Shown piece by piece: positions 42,817 to 51,820 of a stretch of DNA of 64,000 bases. A model generated the notes under the pieces. It made no database searches and was not told the DNA's origin. It worked only from the letters and a program-made list of their open reading frames with translations. This DNA is from Shimia ponticola (GTDB lineage Bacteria; Pseudomonadota; Alphaproteobacteria; Rhodobacterales; Rhodobacteraceae): positions 124,001 through 188,000 of the forward strand of contig NZ_VCDK01000002.1 in assembly GCF_007995215.1 (NCBI RefSeq), in the 5' to 3' direction. How positions within the stretch are numbered: the stretch's first letter is position 1; every line of letters begins with the position of its first letter. The position numbers and the translations under genes were made by a program.

Positions 42817-43938
42817 GTGGCTGAAGAGCGGTTTTCGCTGAAAGATCATTTGTTTAATCCCGAGAGTATCGGTGATTTGGCAGATGAATTCTCGGTTTTG
42901 CCGGGCTTTGACCGAGATACCTTTCACGCCGAGGTCTGTGCGGGCTTGCAAGGCCGCGAATTGATGGAGCGGCTGGAGTGGATTGCCGATTGTCTGGAAG
43001 GACAGTTGGCGCGTGACTTTCCAAGCATGGCCGATCAGCTTGAGGCCGCAATGCCCGCGCCGCTGGACCCGACACTGCGGGACGATGATTTTGGCCGGTT
43101 TATCCATGCCGTGCCGGGGATCCTGGCGGTGCGGCATGGGTTGGAGGATCACCGCGAGCGGGCGCTGGATTTGCTTCATGTGGCGACCCAGCGCTTTTCG
43201 ATGGAATTCTATATCCGGCCATTCCTGAACCGCTGGCCAGAGGAGACTCTGGAGCGGTTGCGGGTCTGGGCGCGAGACGAGAATTATCACGTGCGGCGAT
43301 TGGTGAGCGAAGGAACGCGTCCGAAGCTGCCTTGGGCCAAGGCCATCAGCCTGGACCCTCTGGTGCCGCTGGAATTCCTTGATGCCTTGCATGCCGACCC
43401 CACGCGGTTCGTGACGCGCTCGGTGGCCAATCATCTCAATGACATTGCAAAAATCGCTCCGGATGTCGTGCTGACATATCTCGCCAAATGGCGAGACGCA
43501 GCGCAGCAGACACCCAAGGAACTGGCATGGATGGAGCGCCATGCGCTGCGCACGCTGATCAAGGACGGACATGCGCGGGCGATGGCGCATTTAGGTTATC
43601 GCTCTAACGCGGCGGTCTCGGTCACCGGATTGACATTAACACCCGAGGACCCGGCGATTGGCGATGTCATGGAGATTACCTTCACTCTGGAGGCAACCGA
43701 AGACAGTCCGGTTATTGTCGATTACGCCATGCATTTCCTGAAGGCCAATGGCACCACTGCGCCCAAGGTTTTCAAGATCAAGGATACGAGTGTAACCCCG
43801 AAAGCGCCGGTCACCTTGACCAAACGGCATCGGTTTAAGGGCAACGCCACGACCTTCACGCTTTATCCCGGAACGCAAAAGGTGACGGTCCACGTCAATG
43901 GCGTTGTCAAAGCAGAAGCCACATTCACGTTGCGCTGA
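42817..43938 (+). CDS. DNA alkylation repair protein, AlkC-like
   Basis: A 373-residue cytosolic protein. The first 250 residues form HEAT-like helical repeats (RPFLNRWPEETLERLRVWA, RRLVSEGTRPKLPWA, then PTRFVTRSVANHLNDIAK), as in AlkC/AlkD glycosylases, which remove alkylated bases. The last 110 residues look like an immunoglobulin-type beta domain (VSVTGLTLTPEDPAIGD to VNGVVKAEATFTLR), which fits AlkC and not AlkD. Start is GTG at 42817, with the SD site within the upstream repeat. Catalytic residues were not checked. Confidence 0.85.
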   Translation: MAEERFSLKDHLFNPESIGDLADEFSVLPGFDRDTFHAEVCAGLQGRELMERLEWIADCLEGQLARDFPSMADQLEAAMPAPLDPTLRDDDFGRFIHAVPGILAVRHGLEDHRERALDLLHVATQRFSMEFYIRPFLNRWPEETLERLRVWARDENYHVRRLVSEGTRPKLPWAKAISLDPLVPLEFLDALHADPTRFVTRSVANHLNDIAKIAPDVVLTYLAKWRDAAQQTPKELAWMERHALRTLIKDGHARAMAHLGYRSNAAVSVTGLTLTPEDPAIGDVMEITFTLEATEDSPVIVDYAMHFLKANGTTAPKVFKIKDTSVTPKAPVTLTKRHRFKGNATTFTLYPGTQKVTVHVNGVVKAEATFTLR

Positions 43939-44028
43939 ACGTCACAAGCCTGTGACAGCCAATTGGACGGATTGCGCGACGAGAGGGCAGTCGTTAGGCC
44001 TTTCGCAACGCATCGGGAGACACCAAAG

Positions 44029-45069
44029 ATGAAGCACGAAGTCGTTCAGGACTACTACGGTAAGGTCCTGCAATCATCGGCAGATTTGCAGACCAACGCC
44101 TGTTGCACCCCCGCTGAAATGCCTGAATGGCTGAAAGGGGTGCTGTCGAAGGTCCATGACGACGTGCTGATGCGCTATTATGGCTGTGGCCTGATTGCGC
44201 CAGATTCGTTGGAAGGCGCGCGAATTCTGGATCTGGGCTGTGGGGCGGGGCGTGATGTCTATGCCTTGTCAGCGATGGTCGGTGATACTGGTGAGGTTGT
44301 CGGTGTCGATATGACGGACGAACAACTGGATGTCGCTCGCGCGCATCAGGAGTTCCACCGTGACGCCTTCGGGTTGAGCCGCGTGAATACGGCTTTCCAT
44401 AAGGGGTATATCGAAGAACTGGACAAGCTTCCGCTGGAACCGGGGTCTTTTGACGTGATCGTCTCGAACTGCGTCATCAACCTGGCGCAGGACAAGGAGG
44501 CCGTGCTGCGCGGTGTCTACAACCTGCTGAAACCTGGCGGTGAGATGTATTTCAGCGACGTGTATGCCGACCGCCGTATCCCTGAGGCACTGGCGAAAGA
44601 TGAGGTTCTTTATGGTGAATGCTTGTCTGGTGCTCTCTACTGGAATGACTTTGAAACATTTGCGCGGCGGGCTGGGTTTGATGATCCGCGTCTCGTGGAG
44701 CATCGTCCGCTGACGATCGAGAACCCCAAGCTGGAAGAGAAGGTGAGCCCGATCAAGTTCACTTCAGCCACCTATCGTTTGTGGAAACTGGAGGGGCTTG
44801 AGCGATCCTGTGAGGATTATGGGCAGGCCGTGATCTACAAAGGCACGATCAAGAACAGCGAGAAGGTGTTCCGTCTGGATGGTCATCATGTGATTGAGGC
44901 GGGCAAAGTGTTCCCCGTCTGTGGCAATACATGGGCCATGCTGCACGACACGCGCCTGCGCGAGCATTTTGAGTTCATTGGAAATTTCGACACGCATTAC
45001 GGCATCTTTGAGGGCTGCGGTGAGGGAAGCCCATTTGAAGCGGAAGTGGCGGACGCATCCTGTTGCTAG
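44029..45069 (+). CDS. arsM: Arsenite S-adenosylmethionine methyltransferase
   Basis: Methylates trivalent arsenic. The 346-residue protein has SAM motif I RILDLGCGAGRDVY and all four cysteine positions of ArsM: Cys25/26 (TNACC), Cys53 (YYGCGL), Cys148 (VSNCVINL) and Cys198 (YGECLSG). Spacing of 27-28, 95 and 50 residues is close to that of studied ArsM proteins. The C-terminal part (GTIKNSEKVFRLDGHH, VFPVCGNTWAMLHDTR) and a terminal CC pair fit too. No ars operon or ArsR gene is next to it. ATG at 44029; an upstream in-frame start at 43963 adds residues without homology. Confidence 0.88.
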   Translation: MKHEVVQDYYGKVLQSSADLQTNACCTPAEMPEWLKGVLSKVHDDVLMRYYGCGLIAPDSLEGARILDLGCGAGRDVYALSAMVGDTGEVVGVDMTDEQLDVARAHQEFHRDAFGLSRVNTAFHKGYIEELDKLPLEPGSFDVIVSNCVINLAQDKEAVLRGVYNLLKPGGEMYFSDVYADRRIPEALAKDEVLYGECLSGALYWNDFETFARRAGFDDPRLVEHRPLTIENPKLEEKVSPIKFTSATYRLWKLEGLERSCEDYGQAVIYKGTIKNSEKVFRLDGHHVIEAGKVFPVCGNTWAMLHDTRLREHFEFIGNFDTHYGIFEGCGEGSPFEAEVADASCC

Positions 45070-45135
45070 GCTGTTGATGTAGCGGGGCTGGCCTGTTAGA
45101 GCCTGAGCGTTTTCGTCAGGAGTGACCGCCGCCCT

Positions 45136-46215
45136 ATGGACGTCTCAGACACGCCCCGTCTCGAAGTGCAAAACCTGATCCGCCAGTTTGGAGACATACC
45201 GGCGGTGCGGGATGTGTCGTTTCAGATTTATCCGGGGCAGGTGATGTGCCTCTTGGGGCCATCTGGTTGTGGTAAGTCCACAACGTTGCGCATCATTGCA
45301 GGCGTGGAAAAGCAGGATAGTGGGCGCATTCTCGTGGATGGGGATCTGGTCTGCGACACGATCTATCGCCTGCCACCTGAAAAGCGCGCTGTTGGTCTGA
45401 TGTTTCAGGACTTTGCCCTGTTCCCGCATCTGACGGTTGCCGCCAATGTCGCCTATGGGCTGACCTGTGCGCGCGGTGAAAAGCAAGAGCGCGTTGCCGA
45501 TCTATTGGCGCGGGTCGGGCTGCATGGCTATGACCAGAAGTATCCGCACCAGCTGTCTGGTGGCGAACAACAGCGTGTTGCGCTGGCGCGCGCGATTGCG
45601 CCGCAGCCCAAGGTCATGTTGATGGACGAACCTTTCAGCGGGCTGGATGAGCGGCTGCGTGATGCAGTCCGGGACGAGACACTGAAGCTTTTGACCGATG
45701 AAGGGACGGCCGTCTTGATGGTGACCCATGACCCGGTTGAAGCGATGCGCATGGGCGATGTGATCGCGCTGATGCGTGACGGGCGTGTGGTGCAGCAGGG
45801 GTCGCCCTATACGATTTACAATACCCCTGCCGATCTGCAGGCGGCACGTTTCTTTAGCGATATCAATGTAATCGAAGCGAATGTTGAGGGCGCATTGGCG
45901 GACACCCCATTTGGAAAGTTCCTGGCTCCGGGTGTCGCAGACGGCAGCAGGGTCGACATCGCGATCCGCCCGCAACACGTCCACATTGATTTTGATCGGC
46001 CAGGTCAGGCCCCGCGACCGACAGAGGCCGAAGGTCAAGCCGCCCACGCCCGTGTTGTGCGGTCACGCTTTCTTGGGCAGCAGTCGCTTGTCGATTTTCT
46101 GTTGGATGATGGACCGTCCATTACCGCGTCGGTGCCGGGTGTGTTTCTGCCAAAGGCCGGGACCGGCTTCTATCTGACCTGTCCACGCAGGCACTGTAAA
46201 ATCTTCCGGCGTTAG
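45136..46215 (+). CDS. ABC transporter ATP-binding protein, Fe3+/sulfate/polyamine-type, without adjacent partners
   Basis: A 359-residue ATPase of the CysA/PotA/FbpC group. Walker A GPSGCGKST, Q-loop FQDFALFPHLT, signature LSGGEQQRVALARA, Walker B VMLMDEPFSGLDERLRD and the H-loop VTHDP are intact. Residues 240-359 form a TOBE-like regulatory domain (IRPQHVHIDFD). No permease or binding-protein gene is next to it, so the transported substrate cannot be read from context. Its stop overlaps that of the WYL regulator on the other strand. Confidence 0.88.
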   Translation: MDVSDTPRLEVQNLIRQFGDIPAVRDVSFQIYPGQVMCLLGPSGCGKSTTLRIIAGVEKQDSGRILVDGDLVCDTIYRLPPEKRAVGLMFQDFALFPHLTVAANVAYGLTCARGEKQERVADLLARVGLHGYDQKYPHQLSGGEQQRVALARAIAPQPKVMLMDEPFSGLDERLRDAVRDETLKLLTDEGTAVLMVTHDPVEAMRMGDVIALMRDGRVVQQGSPYTIYNTPADLQAARFFSDINVIEANVEGALADTPFGKFLAPGVADGSRVDIAIRPQHVHIDFDRPGQAPRPTEAEGQAAHARVVRSRFLGQQSLVDFLLDDGPSITASVPGVFLPKAGTGFYLTCPRRHCKIFRR

Positions 46216-46889
46216 CTATCGATGCGCGCAAGGTAATCGGCGAGCGTTTTGCCTCCTTCTTCGACAAAGGTGGCGGGCAGGGCGCGTTGGGCTTCTATCC
46301 GGTCAACGCGAAAGACCCTGAAATCAGCCTTGCTTTCGCACCACGCGGTCACCGTCCAGACGCGCCCCCAGTATTCAAGCTGCAAGGGGCGGATCACACG
46401 GGTCGAGGTTTCATTGTCGAGCGACCGATAGGTGATCTCGACCTTTTGACGGGCGCGAATAGCGCCGCGCAGACCGGGCATGTGCTGAAACCCCTTGGCG
46501 GCGTCTTTGAATGGGTAGACGGCAAAGCCAAAGCCGGTCGGCGGGGCTGTGCGATCCTCGGGTAGGACGGCGTCGATCTTGGCGGATAGGGATTTTGCCG
46601 CGCGTTGAAGTTCTTCGTCTGCGGCTTCTCCGACCACGGCCATCCCAAGATGCAACGCTTCGAGCTCTGTCGTGGTCAGGTTCAGCGGGGGCAGGGTGAT
46701 CGCAGCGGTGATCATGTAGCCGACGCCACGTTCCCCCTCGACCGGGATGCCGGAGGCGGCCAGCGTTTCCATATCGCGGTAGATCGTCCTGACCGAAACC
46801 TCGAGTTTGTCGGCCATGTCCTGCGCACGGTGCAGGCGCCCGTCGCGCAGGATCTGGATCAGGTCAAAAAGGCGGTCTGTGCGGCGCAT
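46212..46889 (-). CDS. WYL-domain transcriptional regulator (YafY-type)
   Basis: A 225-residue regulator with an N-terminal winged helix (RLFDLIQILRDGRLHRAQDMADKLEVSVRTIYRDMETL) and a WYL-type ligand-binding domain (about residues 140-215, with YWGRVWTVTAWCESK). Overlaps the convergent ABC gene by 4 bases at the stop codons. The next gene on the same strand, 27 bases upstream, encodes a small monooxygenase-like protein. Targets are probably local. Confidence 0.88.
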   Translation of the reverse strand: MRRTDRLFDLIQILRDGRLHRAQDMADKLEVSVRTIYRDMETLAASGIPVEGERGVGYMITAAITLPPLNLTTTELEALHLGMAVVGEAADEELQRAAKSLSAKIDAVLPEDRTAPPTGFGFAVYPFKDAAKGFQHMPGLRGAIRARQKVEITYRSLDNETSTRVIRPLQLEYWGRVWTVTAWCESKADFRVFRVDRIEAQRALPATFVEEGGKTLADYLARIDS

Positions 46890-46916
46890 GTGGCCGTTAG
46901 AGCCTTTTCATCGGGG

Positions 46917-47243
46917 TTAGTCCATCTGCCAGACGACTTCAGAGTGCCGCATTGAGACGGTGGTTGGGTCAATCATCGAACCGAATGGCGCGAAGGCCGG
47001 GTCTTGCACAACTGTTTCGGCCGCTTTCAAGGCCGTATCCATGTCCTTCCAAATCACGATGTCGGTCCAAAGCCCATCTGCTGCGCAGGTCAGGTGGCGG
47101 CCAAGACAGCCGCCAAACGCGCGCACGGCTTCGGCTGTTTTGTCGGCGGCGTCCTGAAAGGTTTCGACATCGACACCGTCTTTGAGATGAAAGGACACGA
47201 TTTCGGCGACGGTTTTGGGGGTGTGTTCGGTAGTGGGACGCAT
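46917..47243 (-). CDS. Antibiotic biosynthesis monooxygenase-like (ferredoxin-fold) protein
   Basis: A 108-residue cytosolic protein with a dimeric alpha/beta-barrel look: TVAEIVSFHLKDGVDVETFQ, then GCLGRHLTCAADGLWTDIVIWKDMDTALKAAE, ending with SEVVWQMD. This layout resembles ABM/NIPSNAP-type small proteins. The ATG at 47243 follows AGAGGAGAA; the frame continues upstream without similar sequence. It lies between a WYL regulator and a perfect palindrome, so regulation by that protein or another is likely. Substrate unknown. Confidence 0.65.
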   Translation of the reverse strand: MRPTTEHTPKTVAEIVSFHLKDGVDVETFQDAADKTAEAVRAFGGCLGRHLTCAADGLWTDIVIWKDMDTALKAAETVVQDPAFAPFGSMIDPTTVSMRHSEVVWQMD

Positions 47244-47304
47244 GTGTGATTCTCCTCTTTTCAAGCGTTCGCAGAAGGGTTTATCGAGGGCGTCCTGACA
47301 TGAA

Positions 47305-47322
47305 CCTGTCAGTTGACAGGTT
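47305..47322. promoter_or_regulatory. Palindromic operator candidate
   Basis: ACCTGTCA/TGACAGGT with a 2-base centre is a perfect 8-bp dyad, 62 bases upstream of the ABM-like start. The half site TGTCA occurs nearby again (CCTGACATGAACC, TTTTTGTCA), which suggests a regulator binding region of the TetR, HxlR or WYL type. The 217 bases from 47243 to 47460 hold this site, an inexact inverted repeat near 47351 (TGCAGGTGTTTTTGCACCTGCA), and no other gene. Confidence 0.5.
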
Positions 47323-47459
47323 TTTGTCAAAGAAAGCGCATCGAGAGCCTGAAATGCAGGTGTTTTTGCACCTGCAGCGCTTTCCACAGGGGGCTTGTCG
47401 GCGTATCAGTCACCCCTGACATGCACATGGGCGCCCGCCGAACAGTCAGGTGGCGCATA

Positions 47460-47720
47460 ATGACGGAGACCCCGGAAATGACCGCACTGATGATGACACC
47501 GCTTTTCGTAACCAACATCCCGCCAGTTGGCTGGCTGCTGATTGCCGTTGTTGTTCTTGTCCTCTTTGGCCGTGGCAAGATCAGCTCGCTGATGGGCGAA
47601 GTTGGCAAAGGCATCACGAGCTTTAAGAAAGGCGTGCAAGAGGGCAAGGAAGAGCTGGAAGCAGCAGACGCCGAAGCGGCTCGCGATGTGACGCCAGAAG
47701 ACGAAAAAGACAAAGCGTAA
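47460..47720 (+). CDS. tatA: Sec-independent protein translocase protein TatA
   Basis: Pore-forming subunit for export of folded proteins. 86 residues from ATG 47460. Single membrane helix ([20 protein letters not shown]), the FGRGK hinge, an amphipathic helix ([21 protein letters not shown]) and an acidic tail. Start is not certain: ATGs at 47478 and 47490 are also possible, and many TatA proteins begin nearer the helix; GGAG lies 10 bases before 47478. First of tatABC. Confidence 0.9.
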   Translation: MTETPEMTALMMTPLFVTNIPPVGWLLIAVVVLVLFGRGKISSLMGEVGKGITSFKKGVQEGKEELEAADAEAARDVTPEDEKDKA

Positions 47721-47732
47721 GGCACCTGTCGG

Positions 47733-48212
47733 ATGGGTTGGACCGAGCTTCTGCTGATCGGCATGGTTGCGCTGATCGTTGTAGGTCCCAAGGACCTGCC
47801 AGTGATGTTTCAGGCGCTGGGCAAGATGACTGCCAAGATCAAACGCATGGCGCGTGAATTCAGCCAGGCGATGAACGAGGCGGCGGATGCCACTGGCGCA
47901 AGCGACATTGCCAAGGACCTGAAAGGCCTAAACAATCCGCGCAACTTTGGCATGGATTCATTGAAGGACGCGGCTGACCAGTTCGACAAGTGGGAGCCGG
48001 GTAAGCAGGCCAGGGCCATGGGGCCTGAAACTGCGAAGCTGGCGCAAGAGCGCGCGGAAGCGGCCCGTAAAATTCAGGAAGCTACCAAGGCCAAGGAAGA
48101 TGCAAAGCGCGCGGCGGCGATTGCAGCCGATGCCGCAGAGCTTGAGGCCGAACCAGAGCCTGATCCTGAAACCGTTGCGGATGCGCCTGCCGAGGATACC
48201 AAACAGGCATGA
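47733..48212 (+). CDS. tatB: Sec-independent protein translocase protein TatB
   Basis: Receptor subunit of the Tat system, 159 residues. One N-terminal membrane helix with the conserved acidic residue ([23 protein letters not shown]), then a long amphipathic helix and an Ala-, Glu- and Pro-rich tail. It is 12 bases after tatA and overlaps tatC by 4 bases. Confidence 0.93.
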   Translation: MGWTELLLIGMVALIVVGPKDLPVMFQALGKMTAKIKRMAREFSQAMNEAADATGASDIAKDLKGLNNPRNFGMDSLKDAADQFDKWEPGKQARAMGPETAKLAQERAEAARKIQEATKAKEDAKRAAAIAADAAELEAEPEPDPETVADAPAEDTKQA

Positions 48213-49087
48213 CCCAGACTGACGAACTAGAAGACACCCAGGCCCCGCTGATCGAGCACCTGGCGGAACTGCGCACGCGCCTGATCCGGTCGGCGATTGC
48301 ATTTGTGATCGCGATCTTCATCTGCTTTGCAGTTTGGAACCCGATCTTCAATTACCTGACCACGCCGATCTGTCAGGCCTTGGCCGAACGTGGGCAGGAA
48401 TGCGGGCTTATCCTGATCAAGCTGCAGGAAGGCTTCTTTGTCGCCATCCGAATTTCGTTGATGGGCGGCTTCGCTCTCGCATTTCCAGTGATCAGCTATC
48501 AGCTCTGGCGGTTCGTTGCTCCCGGTTTGTACAAATCAGAGCGGGGGGCGTTTCTGCCATTCCTGATCGCGTCCCCCTTTATGTTCGCGCTGGGTGCGTC
48601 GTTTGCGTTCTACGTCGTTATTCCGCTGGCCTTCGACTTCTTCCTGAACTTTCAACAGATTGCGCCAGATACAGGCGCCGCTGTGGGGTCTGAGGTTGAT
48701 GGCGGTACGGCTGGTATCGCCTTCCAAGGCTCGGTTGCAGAGTACCTGTCGCTGACCATCACCTTCATCATGGCCTTCGGCCTGTGTTTCCAGTTGCCAG
48801 TGCTGCTGACGCTTTTGGGCAAAGCCGGGTTGGTGAATGCCAAAGGACTTGCTGCCGTTCGCAAATATGCCGTCGTGGCCATCCTGATCCTGGCCGGGAT
48901 TGTGACGCCGCCGGATATCATCACGCAGGTCATCCTGTTCGTGGCGGTTTATGGCCTGTATGAGGTGTCGATCCAGCTTGTTGCGCGCATTGACCGCAAG
49001 CGGGAAGCCGATCTGAAGGCGCAAGGTCTTTGGGACGAAGACATTGATGGCGACGGCGCTGCCGAAGATGCCAGCGATGCCAAGTAA
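48209..49087 (+). CDS. tatC: Sec-independent protein translocase protein TatC
   Basis: Multispanning receptor for twin-arginine signal peptides, 292 residues with six hydrophobic helices. N-terminal [16 protein letters not shown] with the conserved glutamate and arginines, [19 protein letters not shown], and [16 protein letters not shown] are the expected signatures. Acidic C-terminal tail. Overlaps the following ATPase gene by 11 bases. Confidence 0.95.
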   Translation: MTQTDELEDTQAPLIEHLAELRTRLIRSAIAFVIAIFICFAVWNPIFNYLTTPICQALAERGQECGLILIKLQEGFFVAIRISLMGGFALAFPVISYQLWRFVAPGLYKSERGAFLPFLIASPFMFALGASFAFYVVIPLAFDFFLNFQQIAPDTGAAVGSEVDGGTAGIAFQGSVAEYLSLTITFIMAFGLCFQLPVLLTLLGKAGLVNAKGLAAVRKYAVVAILILAGIVTPPDIITQVILFVAVYGLYEVSIQLVARIDRKREADLKAQGLWDEDIDGDGAAEDASDAK

Positions 49088-49922
49088 GGACCCGTTGGAG
49101 CGGATCGCAGAGGCGTTGGAGCGCATGGCTCCGGCGCCTGCCGCAGCCCCCGATTACGCAAGCGCAGACGCGTTTTTGTGGCATGCGGAGCCAGACGAAT
49201 TGCGGCCCGTACCACGTGTGTCCCGGGTCGATCTGGGTTTGCTTGTCGGCATTGATCGGTCGAGAAACACACTTCTGGAAAATACCCGCCAATTTGCCAA
49301 GGGCCTGCCCGCCAACAATGCCCTGCTCTGGGGCAGCCGGGGGATGGGGAAATCTTCGCTCGTGAAGGCGGTCCATGTGACCGTCGTGAGCGAAGGACAC
49401 ACGCTGAAAATCGTTGAGGTTCAGCGCGAGGACCTACCGTCGATTGGGCGTTTGTTGGACCTGCTGCGCGTCGCGCAGGAGCAGTTTATCTTGTTCTGCG
49501 ATGATCTTTCGTTTTCCCATGATGATCAACATTACAAGAGCTTAAAGGCCGTTCTTGATGGCGGAATCGAAGGGCGTCCGGACAATGTAATCCTTTATGC
49601 CACCTCGAACCGTCGCCACCTGATGCCGCGCGACATGATCGAGAATGAGCGGTCAACAGCCATCAACCCGGCTGAGGCTGTGGAAGAGAAAGTCAGCCTG
49701 TCAGACCGCTTTGGGCTGTGGCTGGGCTTCCACCCCTGTGATCAGGATGAATACCTCGCGATGATCCGGGGCTATTGCGACGCGCACGGGGTCGAGATCG
49801 ACGACGACACGTTGCGCGCCGAGGCCATCGAGTGGCAGGCGACGCGTGGGTCCCGGTCGGGCCGGGTCGCGTGGCAGTACTTTACCGACCTAGCAGGGCG
49901 TCGCGGCATCAGCCTGCGCTAA
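49077..49922 (+). CDS. DUF815-family ATPase
   Basis: An AAA-like ATP-binding protein of 281 residues. Walker A is [14 protein letters not shown], Walker B-like [10 protein letters not shown], and [15 protein letters not shown] is the sensor region. [20 protein letters not shown] and the Arg-rich end [13 protein letters not shown] are typical of DUF815. Coupled to tatC by overlap. Its substrate is unknown. The stop overlaps that of the convergent nlpD-like gene by 3 bases. Start could also be ATG 49068. Confidence 0.85.
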   Translation: MPSKDPLERIAEALERMAPAPAAAPDYASADAFLWHAEPDELRPVPRVSRVDLGLLVGIDRSRNTLLENTRQFAKGLPANNALLWGSRGMGKSSLVKAVHVTVVSEGHTLKIVEVQREDLPSIGRLLDLLRVAQEQFILFCDDLSFSHDDQHYKSLKAVLDGGIEGRPDNVILYATSNRRHLMPRDMIENERSTAINPAEAVEEKVSLSDRFGLWLGFHPCDQDEYLAMIRGYCDAHGVEIDDDTLRAEAIEWQATRGSRSGRVAWQYFTDLAGRRGISLR

Positions 49923-51088
49923 ATATTCAGGTAAACGCTTGGGTTGATACTTTCGAGGTCTTCGGCGCTGCGGAACTCGAAATGAACAAAGCTCGGGCTA
50001 CCTGCGGCGACTTTGCCGATGGTCTGACCGCGCGAAACCCGGTCACCAACTTTGACCGTTACATCGGAAATCTGGGTGTAGACCGTCATCAACTGACCAT
50101 CGTGCCGGATGACGAGCACCGGTTCGTTGTTGGCGTTGCGCTGAACGGCAACCACCGAGCCAGCACCTGCGGCCCCGACATTCGTGCCAGCGGGCGCGCC
50201 GATGTCGATCCCTTCGTTTCGGCCCTTTTGATAGGCGCGGATGATCGAACCTTGAACCGGCAGACGAAAGTCTGACTTCGCGGCGGTTTGCGTGGTTTGT
50301 CCGACGTCAGGTGTGGTGAGACCCACATCCTGTGCTTCGGGCTGTGTGGCGGTCTCTGTGACCTGCGGTGCCTGATCAGACAGAGACGTATCTTCGGCGG
50401 GCTGTGCGCGCGTGGAACTTGGCGGTGTCGGCGTCGCCGTACCTTGGCCCGGTTCGGTCACATCAGCGGCTGTGTCTGCCGTGGCGACCGGGATCAAGAG
50501 ATACTGACCTTCGCGGACCGAGAGGTCAGCCGGAAGGCTGTTCCATTCTGCCAGCGAACGGACCGGCACGCCATAGAGGCGAGAGATCGAAAAGGCGGTT
50601 TCACCACGTTCGACCTGATGGCGGATCGGTTCTGGACCAGACGGCAGGGCCGTCGCCGCCACTTCGGCAGGGCGGATCGCATCGGCGGGAGCCCGCTCAA
50701 TCGCGCCTGCGGCGAGGTCCGTGATGTCTGTGCGCGGGGCAACCGGCTCTGCAACACGACCGGGCAGAGCGAGGATTTCGCCGCGCCGCAGGGTCGTATC
50801 CGGTGTCAGTCCGTTGAACCGTGCCAGTTCTGCGGGTGTGAGACCGAGCCGCTCTGCGACGCTTGCAACAGTGTCATTCCGTCGTGCAACGACGACCTGA
50901 TAATTTGGGTAAGAGATGATGCCGCGATCATCTGCCTCGGGGCGGGGCGCAGTGGCACGTTGGGCGGCTGACGTGGTGTCGGCGGCTCCTGCACCAAGCT
51001 GGTCGCGAAGGTCGATATCGACGCCTTCACAGGCCGAAAGCGCCAACAAAGCAACGGCGGCCACGCCGATTTTCCGAGTCACTGGCAC
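49919..51088 (-). CDS. nlpD: NlpD-like lipoprotein: LysM repeats and degenerate LytM (M23) domain
   Basis: A 389-residue lipoprotein with lipobox LSAC (cysteine at about residue 20). Two LysM modules follow (YQVVVARRNDTVASVAERLG and HQVERGETAFSISRLYG), then a Pro-, Thr- and Gln-rich linker, then an M23 domain from about residue 275. Zinc ligands are substituted: the first histidine reads Asn291 (GRNEGIDIG), and the HxH pair reads HFE at 369-371. So it is probably not an enzyme but an activator of cell-wall amidases, as for NlpD/EnvC. Gene order surE-pcm-nlpD supports the name. Confidence 0.88.
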   Translation of the reverse strand: MPVTRKIGVAAVALLALSACEGVDIDLRDQLGAGAADTTSAAQRATAPRPEADDRGIISYPNYQVVVARRNDTVASVAERLGLTPAELARFNGLTPDTTLRRGEILALPGRVAEPVAPRTDITDLAAGAIERAPADAIRPAEVAATALPSGPEPIRHQVERGETAFSISRLYGVPVRSLAEWNSLPADLSVREGQYLLIPVATADTAADVTEPGQGTATPTPPSSTRAQPAEDTSLSDQAPQVTETATQPEAQDVGLTTPDVGQTTQTAAKSDFRLPVQGSIIRAYQKGRNEGIDIGAPAGTNVGAAGAGSVVAVQRNANNEPVLVIRHDGQLMTVYTQISDVTVKVGDRVSRGQTIGKVAAGSPSFVHFEFRSAEDLESINPSVYLNI

Positions 51089-51152
51089 GGGTCTACCTCA
51101 TTCATAACTGCTGCGTCCCGTTTTCCGGGATCGTGTGTACCTGGTAACAGGC

Positions 51153-51794
51153 CTAGCTGTCGCCAAGCCCTTCGACCAGCGGGACAAATCGGACCGGGCG
51201 CAGTTCGTCGTAATCAAGGCCCGTTTCAGTGCGGGTCACCCGGATCAGACTTTGCACCGTGTCAGACTGACCAACCGGCACGATCATAATACCGCCAACC
51301 TTGAGTTGCGCCAAGAGGGGGCCGGGGGGGTCTTCGGCTGCGGCTGTCACGATGATCCGGTCAAAGGGAGCCTGGTCCGGCAGACCAAACGATCCGTCGC
51401 CCGTAATCGTGGTGATATTGGAGAGATCCATCTCTTCGAAAATCAGCCGCGCTTCGCGCACGAGGCGGCGGTGCCGGTCAACCGTATAGACCCGGCGGGC
51501 CAGTTGGCTGAGGATCGCGGCTTGATAACCAGAGCCTGTGCCGACCTCGAGCACCTTATTGCGCGGTTCGACCTTGAGCGCCTGTGTCATCAAGCCGACC
51601 ACTGAGGGCTGGCTGATGGTTTGCCCGCAGGCGATGGGCAAAGGCGTGTCTTCGTAGGCGCGTTCGGCAAACAGGCCTTTGACAAATGGTCCCCTGTCGA
51701 TGCGTTCCATGGCCGTCAGCACAGCCTTGTCCATCACCCCCTTGGATCGGAGCTGATAGAGAAACTGCATTTTGCGTTCAGCGATGCTGTCCAT
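51153..51794 (-). CDS. pcm: Protein-L-isoaspartate O-methyltransferase
   Basis: Repairs isoaspartyl damage in proteins, 213 residues. SAM motif [19 protein letters not shown] and the substrate segment [17 protein letters not shown] are intact. It lies 26 bases after surE and 65 bases before the nlpD-like gene, in the classical surE-pcm-nlpD order. Confidence 0.94.
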   Translation of the reverse strand: MDSIAERKMQFLYQLRSKGVMDKAVLTAMERIDRGPFVKGLFAERAYEDTPLPIACGQTISQPSVVGLMTQALKVEPRNKVLEVGTGSGYQAAILSQLARRVYTVDRHRRLVREARLIFEEMDLSNITTITGDGSFGLPDQAPFDRIIVTAAAEDPPGPLLAQLKVGGIMIVPVGQSDTVQSLIRVTRTETGLDYDELRPVRFVPLVEGLGDS

Positions 51795-51820
51795 GGCCCT
51801 GCGTCTAACCTGTGTGCCGC

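Noticed and set aside
47305-47330. The TGTCA palindrome as an intrinsic terminator on the + strand
   Set aside because: A T-run does follow, but no + strand gene ends just upstream; an operator for the divergent genes explains its place better.
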